This document shows, piece by piece, positions 1 through 14,596 of a stretch of 64,000 bases of DNA. Both the position numbers and the translations under genes were made by a program. The notes below the pieces were generated by a model. It saw nothing but the letters and a program-made list of their open reading frames with translations. It searched no databases and was not told the origin of the DNA. Origin of the DNA: Scylla paramamosain (taxonomy: Eukaryota > Arthropoda > Malacostraca > Decapoda > Portunidae); the NCBI RefSeq assembly GCF_035594125.1, contig NW_026973669.1, forward strand, positions 352,001 to 416,000. The letters run 5' to 3'. The stretch's first letter is position 1, and every line of letters begins with the position of its first letter.

Positions 1-86
<86 letters not shown>
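1..86. repeat. (AT)n microsatellite
   Basis: Uninterrupted AT dinucleotide run at the window edge. Its true left border lies outside the window. Confidence 0.98.
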
Positions 87-91
<5 letters not shown>

Positions 92-265
92 TTCCAACGT
101 TGCCGCATAGCTCTTTCCCAGTCAAGAAACTTAAGTATTAAGTCTAGTTACATGTCTTCTTACAGAGGATAAATGGTGCCCTCTGTAGGAAGACATGTAA
201 CCGTTCCTTGATATTCCCGTTCTAATCTCACATGTCACGACACCATTTAATTCTTAACAATATAG

Positions 266-1778
266 TGTGAAATCAATACTGGATGTGCTTCTAGCTGCCA
301 TGAATTACATTGCCTCTCATCTTATCAGCAGGTACCTCTCCCAGTTGTCGACGATAAGGGAGAGCTCACTGTTCACCGCAATGGTTGCAGCTGATGCCGG
401 TGAAAAGGAACAATTGGCAAGAATTGTGCGGCGGATCCCCAACGTGCCTTTGAGTTACACACTCGGCAACAAACCCGTGAAAAACGCAAAAGACAAGAAA
501 TGTAGCAAGTACCCGACGCTGTATGATATTCAGTTTAACAACATTTACTGGCAGGTCCTCCACACCACCAACGGAACCTTTTACTTATACAGTGCTTTCT
601 TTGACAATCGTCCAGCATCCCCTGAAAAGCCGTCTGTTCGCATTCTGGCCATGGCGGATCGCGTCACCCCTGCTGTCACCATCCGCTGCCAGCTCTGGTA
701 TGAAGGGGAAGAGGATCCGGTAGTTACCAAGGTTTCCGAATATAAGTATATTTGGGTTAAATCATATGGGAATTACAAGAACGGCATCCTGCAACCGTAT
801 CTGCTCCAATGCATTGTCCCCATGGATTTCACCGAGCGAGTGCCGCTCTCAGTATCACTAGTGGAAGATCGATGTGACCCACCCAAAAATAACTTGCGAG
901 TCATCAACAATCTCCCGGGGGAAGGTGGAAAGGAAAATTTTGCTGTTTGCGTCAAAGGAATGAGTGGCACACGAGACAACAGCTTGAAAATGGTAGAGTG
1001 GCTGGAGCTGATGTTCCTCCTCGGGGCCCACAAAGTGTTCCTTTACGACATGGGTGTCCATTCTAACATGTCCAAGATATTCCGATATTACGAGTCTCAA
1101 GGAAAGGTTGACCTGAAAAGTTTGACATTGCCTGGTGACCAACCCAACGACCGCGACTTACTGGACATTTACTTGAAACACAAGGTGGTAAACAAACGTC
1201 AAAATGAGGTAATTCCGTACAACGACTGCCTTTACAGGAATATGAACCGATACAAGTTCATTGTGCTACTCGACACGGACGAGATCATCATGCCAAGAAC
1301 AACACAGAACTGGGAGACACTAATGAAGAAAATAGCGCCAGAGGTCATGTCAGGAAGCGGCCACCCGAGGAGCTCCTACGTCGCCCGCCACGTGTACTTC
1401 CTTGACTCCATGCAGGAGGAGCACGGATGGGCGACGGACGTGCCACACTACATGCACTTCCTTCAGCACGTGTACCGCGCCTTCAACTACACTGGGCCTG
1501 GTAGTTATGTGAAGTGCTTTCACGATCCTCAGCGAGTCCACACTCTCCATAACCATTATCCGATTTCCTGCCTGAAGGGAGGCTGCTCCCATGAGGACAT
1601 GCCCACGGAGCTGGTGCACCTGCAGCACTACCGGTCAGGGTGTAAGCCAGAACTGAAAAAAGTGTGCCCCTTATTCTTAAACCACACAGTCCTAGAAGAC
1701 TCCATCCTTAGGTACAAGGAGCCCCTGGTGCGCGGAACTGTTCGTACTCTGCGGGACCTTGGCTTCACGTTGGACTGA
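266..1778 (+). CDS. Glycosyltransferase family 92 protein, probable terminal exon
   Basis: A single open frame of about 500 codons ends at a TGA at 1776-1778. It carries the glycosyltransferase family 92 (DUF23) core: a conserved block around FAVCVKGMSG and LMFLLGAHKVFLYD (about residues 225-261), the metal-binding DxD-type motif LLDTDEIIMP (about 334-343), and C-terminal HNHYP and LVHLQHYRSGC blocks. The family transfers sugars, in characterised animal members galactose onto glycans, in the Golgi lumen. The frame opens at 267 on GTG, directly after a possible splice acceptor (TTCTTAACAATATAG ends at 265). The first ATG is at 300. No N-terminal membrane anchor is visible, although Golgi members normally have one. 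I therefore infer that the anchor sits on an upstream exon and that this is the last exon. A single-exon gene starting at 300 is the alternative. The acceptor substrate cannot be predicted. Confidence 0.85.
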
Positions 1779-1951
1779 TGGATGTGGGGTCAAAGTGATG
1801 ACCATATTGGAAATTACTACTGTGGTTTGTCATGTGTGGTAAATGTCATGTCACTTCAGTGTTATGCTGCAAGTATTAGGAATAGTGATGAACATGTGCA
1901 CTTATGATTACGACCGCAATTACTTTTATTATATGTGTGTAGAGATAGTCT

Positions 1952-2559
<608 letters not shown>

Positions 2560-2765
2560 CATAGGTAATGGTGTGGCTAGTTTCTTTGTCTGCCTTCATT
2601 AAGTTCCCATTCACAGCTGGCCGGTACCCAGTACCCATTGTAAGGCTAGGTGAACGTAGGAGCGAGCAATCGTCTCAGAAAAATCTTACCAGTAACTAGG
2701 ATTCGAACCCAGGACATCTTACATTGTTGTCAAACGCGCTATCGCCTGAGCTACCACAACATAAT
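2560..2765 (-). mobile_element. tRNA-derived SINE-like element
   Basis: Read on the minus strand there is an RNA polymerase III A box (TAGCTCAGGCG, at 2753-2743) and, about 45 nt on, a B box (GGTTCGAATCC, ending near 2699), followed by a non-tRNA tail. The T arm can pair, but the acceptor-stem halves do not and the anticodon arm is poor. This fits a tRNA-derived SINE better than a functional tRNA. The 3' border is uncertain. Confidence 0.55.
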
Positions 2766-4527
<1,762 letters not shown>

Positions 4528-4794
4528 TTTTCATTCCCTCATCAGGATAGTGTGGTGTCACTTGAAAAAATTTGAAAAAATCCATGGCTTCATTCTTCTG
4601 TCGGGGGAATACCTGATTTCCCTTCTATCTGCTTCATGTTGACAATATTCGGAAAAGGTGGAAAAGGATGAGCTTTCCTCTCATGTCCTTATTTTTAGCA
4701 ATGAATGTTTCATTAAAGTGAAGATTTTGTGTGGACCAGACAGATGAGAAGCATGAAGACTTGACTCTGCCTAAGATTTTAAGTCTTCAGGAAC

Positions 4795-4975
4795 CTTTTA
4801 GCACCAATGGGTCCCCAGGCACATGTGGTTCGAATCCTGGCCACGGTCCGAAGATAGGAAGGGCATCCACTCGGCGTAACTGATCCCAAATGACAAAACC
4901 AAACTCCTTCGTTAGGAGGTACCGTTCTAGCCCTGATAGACTAGGGAAACCGGAAGTAAAACCCCCCCAAAAAAA
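4795..4975 (+). mobile_element. tRNA-derived SINE-like fragment
   Basis: A polymerase III B box, GGTTCGAATCC (4827-4837), is followed by a tail containing GATAGGAAGGGCATCCACTC and ending in an A/C-rich tract (4961-4976). This layout resembles arthropod tRNA-derived SINEs. The A-box half is not clear, so the head may be truncated. Only one copy of this type is in the window, so the family assignment is from memory. Confidence 0.45.
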
Positions 4976-5172
4976 GTAACCTTAACCAGCTTTAGGGATT
5001 CTGAGTCTTTGAATTATTGGTTTTGGTAGGATTTACTTTCCTTCCAACACCAAAAGTTTCCAAGATCAAATCAAGATCCATATTCAATGTATTATTCAAA
5101 TAATAAATTCCATATCATCATGATGTCATCACTGAATAAATGCATTTTATATAAAGTAATAAAATGGAGAAT

Positions 5173-5276
<104 letters not shown>

Positions 5277-5329
5277 TACAACAGTATTTCTTGGATATTA
5301 AACAAATATATTCATATTGAATGTACATA

Positions 5330-8286
5330 TAAAAACATAAGAAATAAGAGAAGCTGCAAGAAGCGACCAGGCTTACACGTGGCAGTCCCTGTATGAAAAA
5401 TACCTACCTATTTCCATCTATTATCCCCATCCATATACCTGTCTAATCTTCTCTTAAAGCTCTCTAGTGTCTTAGCACTAACAACATGATTATTGAGTCC
5501 ATTCCACTCATCTACCACTCTATTTGAGAACCAATTTTTCTTATCTCCTTCCTAAACCTAAATTTTTCAAGCTTGAACCCGTTATTTCTTGTTCTATCCT
5601 GGTTGCTGATCGTAAGAATTTTGCTTACATCTCCCTTGTTATAACCCTTATACCACTTGAAGACTTCTATCAGGTCGCCTCTTAACCTACGTCTCTCTAA
5701 AGAATGTAAATTTAACAACTTCAATCTCGCCTCGTATGGAATACTCCTCATCCCCTTTATCCTTTTAGTCATTCTCCTCTGTACTGATTCTAATAGACCT
5801 ATATCTTTCCTGTAATGTGGGGACCAGAACTGCTCAGCGTAGTCTAGATGAGGTATAACCAGCGCCAAGTGTAACTTTAATATTTCTTCCGGCCTTCAAC
5901 TTTTAACACTCCTAAAAATCAATCCTAGTACCCTATTTGCCCTGTTTCTGGCCTCTGCATAGTTTTCCTAGATGGAGTTCAGAGCTAACTATAACTCCTA
6001 AATCTTTCTCGTACCTTACCTACGCTAAGTACTTTGCATTTATTGATATTAAATTGCATTTGCCATCTGTCTATCCATTTATTCATTCTATCTAAATCTG
6101 CCTGCAAGGCGATGGCATCCAATTCTGACCTAATTAATCTACCTTTTTTTTTTTTATGTAGGAAGGACACTGGCCTAGGGCAACAAAAATCCAATAAAAA
6201 AAATGCCCACTGAAATGCCAGTCCCATAAAAGGGTCAAAGCAGTGGTCAAAAATTGATGAATAAGTGTCTTGAAACCTCCCTCTTGAAGGAATTCAAGCC
6301 ATAGGAAGGTGGAAATACAGAAGCAGGCAGGGAGTTCCAGAGTTTACCAGAGTAAGGGATGAATGATTGAGAGTACTGGTTAACTCTTGCGTTAGAGAGG
6401 TGGACAGAATAGGAGTGAGAGAAAGAAGAAAGTCTTGTGCAGCGAGACCGCGGGAGGAGGGGAGGCATGCAGTTAGCAAGATCAGAAGAGCAGTTAGCAT
6501 GAAAATAGCGGTAGAAGACAGCTAGAGATGCAATATTGCGGCGGTGAGAGAGAGGCCGAAGACAGTCAGTTAGAGGAGAGGAGTTGATGAGACGAAAAGC
6601 TTTTGATTCCACCCTGTCTAGAAGAGCAGTATGAGTGGAACCCCCCTAGACATGTGAAGCATACTCCATACATGAACGGATAAGGCCCTTGTACAGAGTT
6701 AGCAGCTGGGGGGTTGAGAAAAACTGGCGGAGACGTCTCAGAACACCTAACTTCATAGAACTGTTTTAGCTAGAGATGACATGTGAAGTTTCCAGTTCAG
6801 ATTGTAAGTAAAGGACAGACCGAGGATATTCAGTGTAGAAGAGGGGGACAGTTGAGTGTCATTGAAAAAGAAGGTTGTGTCGAGTTGATAGATGGAGGAA
6901 TTGAGTTTTTGAGGCATTGAACAATACCAAGTTTGCACTGCCCCAATCAGAAATTTTAGAAAGATCAGAAGTCAAGCGTTCTGTGGCTTCCTTGCGTGAT
7001 ATGTTCACCTCCTGAAGGGTTGGACGTCTATGAAAAGACGTGGAAAAGTGCAGGGTGGTATCATCAGCGTAGGAGTGGATAGGACAAGAAGTTTGGTTTA
7101 GAAGATCATTAATGAATAATAAGAAGAGAGTGGGTGACAGGACAGAGCCCTGAGGAACACCACTGTTAATAGATCTAGGAGAAGAACAGTGACCATCTAC
7201 CACAGCAGCAATAGAACGGTCAGAAAGGAAACTTGAGATGAAGTTACAGAGAGAAGGATAGAAGCCATAGGAGGCTCCGTAGTTTGGAAATCAAAGCTTT
7301 GTGCCAGACTCTATCAAAAGCTTTTGATATGTCCAAGGCAACAGCAATAGTTCCACCAAAATCTCTAAAAGAGGATGACTGCAAAAGGGAAGAGAGTCAG
7401 AATGTCCTCCACTTTGGAAGTTAAGTAGTCAAAGAATTTCTTATAGTCAGAGGAGTTAGGTGAGAGGTATACAGCACAGATAAATTTAGTTTGAGAGTGA
7501 CTCTGTAGTCGTAGCCAGATGGTGGAAAACTCGAAAGATTCAAGAGCATGGGCACGAGAGCAGGTTAAGTCATTGCGCACATAAACGCAGCATCCAGCTT
7601 TGGATCGAAAATGAGGATAGAGAAAGTAGGAGGAAACAGAAAAGAGGCTACTGTCAGTTGTCTCAGACACCTGAGTTTCAGTGAGGAAAAGAAAATGAGG
7701 TTTAGAAGAGGAGAGGTGGTGTTCTACACATTGAAAATTAGATCTTAGACAGCGAATGTTACAGAAGTTAATGAAGAAAAAGTTGAGGGGGGTGTCAAGA
7801 CACTTAGGGTCGTCGACAGAAAGACAGTTCGACCTGGGGACATTTATGGTCCCCTCCCCAGATGGGGATTCCGAGGCTGGTGTAGGAGTCATGATGATTT
7901 TAAAATTTTTGAGTGAAGGGTGTGTGTGTTATTAGATGCTTGTAGTTTTGTGTGGAGGAAGAGAGTTGTCTTTAGAGGGCAGGCTGTGACTGCCCCCTTG
8001 TGTTGTGAGACACAAAGGGAAACGTTCAGTGAGGTCACAGCTGGGTTTAATGATAAGTTCACAGCACCCCCTGAACAGTGCTTTAGACCTCACCTATCTT
8101 TGTATCATCCGCAAATTTACTAACATCAATACTAATTCCACTATCCAAGTCATTGATATATATTAGAAATAACAATGGCCCTAATATTGATCCCTGTGGC
8201 ACCCCACTAAATACATGACCCCTCTCGGATTTCGAGCCGTTTATTACAACTCTTTGTCGCCTGTCGCTAAGCCATGACCCTATCCA
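5330..8286 (-). mobile_element. LINE family A (CR1-type), 5'-truncated, split by a LINE B insertion
   Basis: Minus-strand copy of the same element as 37390-41493. The C-terminal part of ORF2 is at 5868-5512 (HLDYAEQFWSPHYRKD through the KLEKFRFRKEI tract), with the reverse transcriptase tail at 6141-5990. The RT catalytic region resumes at 8092-8286 (reverse complement of the SGVPQGS...FADDTK tract). The gap is exactly the LINE B insertion at 6145-8091. The 3' end at about 5330 has the CATAAGAAATAAG tail seen in other copies. Frameshifts break ORF2, so it is not functional. Confidence 0.9.
6145..8091 (-). mobile_element. LINE family B inserted into LINE A, internally deleted
   Basis: A non-LTR element with its poly-A end at 6144-6155 (T run on +) and its 5' end at about 8091. 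From 5' to 3' on the minus strand: a 5' UTR; an endonuclease start at 7892-7365 (MTPTPASESPSG..., LFLTETQVSE); an abrupt join to the RT at about 7370 ([40 protein letters not shown]); and the C-terminal block at 6612-6247. The last part of the endonuclease and the first part of the RT are missing, so the copy cannot move itself. ACCT at 6141-6144 and at 8092-8095 is a likely 4-bp target site duplication. Confidence 0.9.
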
Positions 8287-8339
8287 GCCTCATATGGGGA
8301 AAACTAATCAAGATATATTGATATATTTAATACTGATAT

Positions 8340-8560
8340 ACAAGATTGCTTCCTTTTCACAGATTCAATATCAGAGAAAAGAAAATCCTTATACCTTAAA
8401 TAAAGTAGCCAGTGAATGAATAAATATTTCCGTATCACATTCAATATCACAGAAGAGAATATCCTTATGCTTTATAAAGTAATAATTAATAAGTAAATAG
8501 ATAAATGTTTCCTCATCACAGACTGAATATCGCAAGCAGTAAAATTCCTTTGGATACAAA
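8340..8560. repeat. Diverged tandem repeat, about 78-bp unit
   Basis: A unit containing 'TCACAGATTCAATATCA...AATCCTTAT...TAAAGTA...ATAAATATTTCC' recurs at about 8357, 8433 and 8513 (spacing 76-80 bp), with the last copy partial. It lies between the truncated LINE A and the 3' end of the hAT transposase, so it could be subterminal hAT sequence. Confidence 0.6.
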
Positions 8561-8589
8561 ATATACATGCATTTGTCCTTATTTTAGGG

Positions 8590-9893
8590 TAAAACATTTC
8601 ACAAGTTTTTATTCAAGAAGAGAATCATGTTTATATTATCTTCCTTAAAGTAGCTTCGCCTCTGGGAGATTAATTCACCTGCTTTAGAAAAAAGTCGTTC
8701 CGATGGAACGGAAGATGCAGGTGTACACAGATATCTCCTTGCCAGCTCTTTTAACTCGGGGAAGAGGGTTGCGTGTTCTTTCCACCATCCTACAGGATCT
8801 TCATCTCTGGGTATGTGAGGCTCTTCAAGGTATCTTCTCATTTCAATGTGTGTGTCTGTCGATGACTGTGAAGATACCTGGACCATTTTTTTTCAATTTT
8901 AGCATCGAACCTGCTCCAAAGGGATTTCTTTTCTGATGAGTCATGGTTGTTGGAGGTGGCTTCGCTGCGGCGTGTAAGGTGCTTGCAGCACTTGGATTTT
9001 CATCTGAACGCATGAGGTTGACTAAGCGTTCCTCCATCAGTTTGACGTTGGAGCTTTCTGAGAATAGCACCTTTCTAAATCGTGGATCTAAAAGGGTAGC
9101 TGCTGCAAGACAGAAAGCGCCTTCTACCGCACCGAATCTTCTCTCCATCTACCTTTGGAGTTTGCCTGCCAAGATAGCATTGACTTTAAGTCACCTGGGG
9201 TTCCATGGCATCAGCTGAATTCATGAATTCTTGGATTCCCCTCACCATCGGTATTACTTTAGAGAGGGAGGTCATCTTTTCTGATGACATTTCTTTTGTT
9301 GCCTTTTCAGATGGCTCCAGAAGGTTGTCTGCTATGGAAGAGTGCAAGCTCCTCGTCCTTGAGGCACATGTTGTTCTTCCCCAGCAGGCACAGAGTAGTG
9401 GTGACAAGTTCGTGTTCCTCATTATATCTTTTCATCATACAGTATGTGGAATTCCATCAGGTTTCTCCATCTTGAATCAGCTTTTTAGCAGGTTGATTGT
9501 GTTGCTGCTGCAGTTGGATAAGCTTATCAGAGGCCCTCACACTGTGGTGGAAGAAATTTACAATGGTCTTGATTTTTTCTCTGAGTTTTTGGACATCCTC
9601 GGTGTTTTTAATTGAGTCCTGGACAACAAGATTTAGAGTATGAGCAAAGCACGGGATTTGTCGCAGGCTCATCATTTTTATTGCTGCAGTCATATTAGCA
9701 TTATGTGTTCATAATGTGTCACAATGGAACCTATTTTATCTAATATGTTCCATTTGTTGCAAATGAGTCTTAGCTCCTCTGCAATATTTTCTGATGTGTG
9801 GGACTGAACCATACGTACAGTATCTAACACAGCAGACTTGAGAGTCCACTGTGAAGAAATGTAGTGAGCCATTTTGTATCTGGATTTTAGTAA
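8590..9893 (-). pseudogene. hAT-superfamily (ZBED-like) transposase, decayed
   Basis: Several minus-strand frames together give an hAT transposase that is open only in pieces. In order: HYISSQWTLKSAVLDT at 9872-9690; the conserved catalytic-core segment 'FAHTLNLVVQDS' with VRASDKLIQLQQQH at 9693-9457; a middle part with stops and frameshifts; and the C-terminal hAT dimerisation domain at 8886-8599 with the signature WW..H..LFPEL, PASSVPSERLFSKAG. hAT enzymes cut and paste DNA and leave 8-bp target duplications. No N-terminal BED zinc finger and no terminal inverted repeats were identified. At least three frame changes show that it is dead. Confidence 0.85.
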
Positions 9894-10216
9894 AGCTTCT
9901 CCTTGAAAAGTTCATAATCCGGCCCAAGATTCCGGGCCATTTTCAGTGACCTAGATCCTGGTGACAATTTGGATCTCACGAAAGCAATTTTATCGACATC
10001 ATCAGTCGTTCCCGACTGCTGCATGACATCTTCGTCTATATTAAGAAATGTACACAATGAGTATTCCTCATCCTGCCCCGTGAAAGGCCTGACGTTGGTC
10101 TTGGTTGGAAAAAGTTTCAGTTGTTTAGTAAGAGGATATGAACTTACATTTTTAGTCGCCATTGTGAGTGCAGAACACTCACGAGTGGCATACGATTTAC
10201 CACCCGTCAAGCTCAA
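9890..10216 (-). pseudogene. Gag-like polypeptide fragment (LTR-retrotransposon type)
   Basis: An open minus-strand frame of 109 codons, with ATG at about 10157. It contains PFTGQDEEYSLCTFLN followed by DKIAFVRSKLSPGSRSL, which resembles the start of the gag domain of Ty3/Gypsy-type elements (target DNA binding after 'F.G...Y....FL'). It stops where the hAT reading frame begins, with a one-base frame difference at about 9895. This is a short weak match, so the family is uncertain. Confidence 0.45.
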
Positions 10217-10269
10217 ATGTTATTGAGCGATCCCGGAGACTACTGAATATGACCATATGAAAGTAATTA

Positions 10270-10342
10270 ATACATTTATATATTTATTTATTTATCTATT
10301 TATTTATTTACTTATTTACTTATTTATTATTATTATTATTAA

Positions 10343-10385
<43 letters not shown>

Positions 10386-10456
10386 GTTATTATTATTATT
10401 ATTTATTTATTTTTTATTTTCATTTATTTATTTATTTTCATTTTCATTTACTTATT
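10270..10456. repeat. (ATTT)n / (ATT)n low-complexity tract
   Basis: A TTTA-type tract passes into an ATT trinucleotide array (10327-10400) and back to TTTA. Confidence 0.95.
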
Positions 10457-11164
<708 letters not shown>

Positions 11165-11335
11165 AATTTGAAGCTCGTCCTCGAAGCTCGTCCTCGTACT
11201 TGGTCATCCTTATACTCGAGGGTCGTCCTCGTACTCGAAGGCCGTTCTCGTATCCGATGATCGTCCTCGTACTCGGAGTTTCTCAAAGCTCGTCCTCGTA
11301 CTCGAAGCTCGCGGATCTGCCTCGTATTGGAAACC
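11165..11335 (+). repeat. TCGTCCTCGTACTCG degenerate minisatellite
   Basis: The core GCTCGTCCTCGTACTCGAA and variants recur about eight times in 170 bp. Examples are CTCGTCCTCGAAG, GGTCGTCCTCGTACTCGAAG, GATCGTCCTCGTACTCGGAG and GCTCGTCCTCGTACTCGAAG. It is rich in CpG within AT-rich DNA. The frame on + is open (11122-11340), but the repeats are out of register, so coding is unlikely. Confidence 0.75.
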
Positions 11336-11791
11336 CGTAATCGAGGAAAACTTGTCGAGATTAATTAGTGATTGTGATGTGTGATTAATCTCAGGTCAGC
11401 TCTTCGGAGGATAACATATCAGTGTCAGTTAATAACATTGTCATTTCTACCTTGGAGGTTGGTTAATTGCAGTTGTAAAGATACGTCCCCCCCCCAACTT
11501 ATCAGAGTGAGGTGGTAGTGCGGGGTTGTCTTGTCCTGAAACTGCTTGCGTTCACATTCACACTCTCAGCAAGGGTGTCTCACTGGGCGCTGTGTGTTCA
11601 TGGGCTTGTTTGTTCTTCACTACTAGAGAGAATTTTTTTTTTTTTTCATGTATATAACACTGTCACAGTTATCTAGAATAATCGTTATTCACTGGTTTCA
11701 GAAGAACGTGTCACTGCTTGCCACCAATTTGTTATGGTGAATCGGTGTGGTAGTCTCAAAGTTGTCGCCGATGTACTCACCTCACTCAGTA
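11336..11791. other. Non-coding
   Basis: No recognisable gene. Contains short poly-C and poly-T tracts. Confidence 0.5.
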
Positions 11792-11792
11792 G

Positions 11793-11863
<71 letters not shown>
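11792..11863. repeat. (CT)n microsatellite
   Basis: CT array with a few CC interruptions. Confidence 0.97.
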
Positions 11864-11866
<3 letters not shown>

Positions 11867-12260
11867 TCTGTTTAGTGATGTTTAGTTCAGTAAGAGTTAG
11901 CAGGTATGTGGAAACACCAGGTCACTAGAGTTTCTGTGTATTTACAAGATTTATACATGGAGGCAAGGCTGCCGCTAACTCTCCTCTCTCCGGCACTCAC
12001 TGACACCGGCACCGCGGACGGCGAAACTTGACATACTATCAAATAAGTTTATTATTTTAAAAGAAAGGTTATCATTAAGGTAATGATAATACTACATAAA
12101 TAATGAAGAAAATATGTACAATCTCTCCTATTCATATATCCATCCCTCTTTACATCCTCTAGATATGAATATTAAATAAACCTACCTAACATTCACATTC
12201 GCCTGACCTCAGCGCGCACAGGCCAGGTAGAGAGGAGAAAGAGGAGGAAAAATTCAACAC

Positions 12261-12261
<1 letters not shown>

Positions 12262-12317
<56 letters not shown>

Positions 12318-12358
12318 CATAATAATAATAACAATAATAATAATTATTATTATTATAA
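12262..12358. repeat. (AAT)n microsatellite
   Basis: ATA/AAT trinucleotide array that ends in an inverted ATTATTATT stretch. Confidence 0.96.
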
Positions 12359-12424
12359 TTAACGAGCCCTAGCACGGTAACACTAAGTGAATGTGAGATA
12401 CATATAGTGAACTCTAAGATTGTC

Positions 12425-12518
12425 TACTGTATCAGGCACTGATATCCTTCGCTATGTACAACAATCTTCATGCAAAGGCGTTGAGTTGGAATCTGTCCTT
12501 ACCACCATCGCCGAGGTT
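12425..12518 (+). mobile_element. Ty3/Gypsy pol fragment
   Basis: About 90 bp closely match 16288-16380 of the Gypsy element in this window (shared tracts CTGTATCAGGCACTGATATC and CCATGCAAAGG/TGTTGAGTT). A stray second copy of the post-protease segment. Confidence 0.8.
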
Positions 12519-12519
12519 C

Positions 12520-14596
12520 GTCAAACAAGAGCGTTTGTTGCGGAAACCGTGTTGAGTATTTTTAAGTAAGTTGCTTTCTTCTAAGTGATTAACGAGTTTA
12601 TCTCTTATTAGTGTTTCAAGAATTTTGCTGGTAATTACATTTACTGCCTTGTTTGAAAATCGGAGTTACGTTAGGGAGCTTCCATTTATCAGGCATTGTA
12701 TCGGATTGCAAGGATTTGCTGAACAATACGGTTTAATTCGGATTTCGCTCCTTTTAAGATGCGGGGTGAGATCGTGTCAGGCCCGGGTGACTTGCTAACT
12801 TTAAATTTATCGGAGTATTTGGACACGTCACTTTGTTATATACAAGCTGCTTAGGACGTCGATGTTGTTAAGCTAGACTGCTGGCGCCCTAGGGATGCCG
12901 CTGAGGTCTTCTGTAAATACTGAGGCAAAGAAAGTGTTTAGAATGTTATTAATTTGCCCCTCGTCATTAGTGTAATCACCATTTACGTCAATTATGAGTC
13001 CAATAGTTGAAGTAATCACTCTTTTGCCCGAATAAAGCTTTAAAATTCCTTCGGGTTCGCAACATGTAACTCGGTGGACCTTTTGCTATGTTTGATTAAC
13101 CTCTTTGCTTTACGTCTTAGTTCAACGAATTTAGTGTGTTCTTCGTTATAACTGAAGGATTTTAATCTGCTATGTGCGTCCCTCTTGGCGCGCAAACATT
13201 CAGCTACGAATTTGTGTGTTCCACCACTTAGGCTCTACGTTTTTAGTGGGACGACGATATTTTATGGGTACGCATTCTTGCACTGGTTTTAAGTATCTAT
13301 CCATAAAAAATTTTCACTGAGCATTAATATCTGTGGTGGTAAGTAGGTGACTCCAGTCGATTTCATTAAGAACTGATTTGAGTTTACATAAATTTGCTTT
13401 TTTGTAGTCAGGGACTTTTTCTTTGCTTGTATTTGACTCGTTAGCCATCAAGTTTATAATGAAGGTGATTGCGCGATGGTCACTGTTACTAAACTCCTCG
13501 CCGACATTCGTATTTTCTATTAATTCATCGTTTCGTAGCAAGCACGAGGTCAAGGACATGGTTATCACGTGTTGGGTTTTCCACAAATTGTGTAAGTGAA
13601 CTCTCTTTTAAGTTATGCAGGTCGTGTCCATGGTGTGAGGTGAGTGATTCGCCCGACCGGTAGATTAAAATCTCCAAGGATTACGGCGTCGTTTGTGTCA
13701 CTTATCTCGCTAATTTGGTGGAAAATTTCGCTGTCAGTTTGGACTGGCTGGGCTGGCGGTCTATACATAAGAGATAATGCTAGTTTGGTCCCGTAATTTT
13801 TCTTTAATAATATAAATAGAACATCTACGTTTGCGATGAGAGGTTTTGATAAGAGAACTGGGTTGAGGCTGGCTTTGATGTAGAATAAAATGGCGCCTCC
13901 ATTTCTGTTTACACGACTCTTTTTCAAATATTACGTGCCCGGGAATTTTATATTATGCTATATAGTCTTGACTTCTACATTTAACCATGACTCTGTTACG
14001 CCTATTAAATCGTAGTCTTCTGTGAGCGCTATTTCTTCTAACTCTGAACACTTGATACACAAGCTACGAGCCTTCACATAGAAGACCTTAAGCTTATTTC
14101 GAGAAGGTGGTGAGTCTTTTACGTGGATGAAGCTGCGCGATCCTGCTGGGCGTTTTTTGGCCTGAAACTAGAAACCTTGTTACTTAGCAGCCTCCTGAGC
14201 CGTGCTGCCTCCACCCCGTTGAGTTCCAGGAAGGGTTTATTAGAGAAGTTGTCCCAAAGATTCACGTAATCCACACCATCTGCACAGAGAGATCTTAGAC
14301 GGCTGTTAGTATTAAAAGCTCTATCATAGAAAACGGTCGGAGCTCTGGTCGGGGGAGGATGCCTGAAACAATAATATTTTGAGATTTAGTCATACCGCTG
14401 AATCATCCTCTTGTACTTCTCCATCAGCTCCTCGGATCTGGTGTTCTCAGCGTCATTAGTACCTGTGTGGATGACAAAAAGGGCATTATTTTCCGTTCCG
14501 CTGGCTGCCTCATCGCATGCTGCCGTGATGTCATCCAGGCGTCCACCAGGCATATACACAAACGTTTCCGTGACTCGCGGCCCCGACCTGCCACAA
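12520..14596 (-). mobile_element. LINE family C (CR1-like), decayed, ORF1 esterase plus ORF2 endonuclease and RT
   Basis: Read on the minus strand, the 5' part (14596-14150) encodes the end of an SGNH-hydrolase-type ORF1 (ALFVIHTGTND, then SGILPRPE and VDYVNLWDNFSNKPF). ORF2 follows: an endonuclease at 13927-13314 (NRNGGAILFYIK, LMYRPPAQP, ILGDFNLP, NSDHRAITF) and an RT start at about 12790-12520 (the PDKWK...VTPIFK tract and TQHGFRNKRSCLTNL). ORF1 with an esterase and ORF2 with an APE endonuclease is the CR1-clade layout. Many stops and frameshifts are present. The RT is cut off at 12520 and the 5' end by a LINE B tail at 14597. It is related to, but clearly distinct from, family A. Confidence 0.82.

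Noticed and set aside
2697..2756. tRNA gene on the minus strand (A and B boxes present)
   Set aside because: The acceptor-stem halves do not pair and the anticodon arm is poor; a SINE explains it better.
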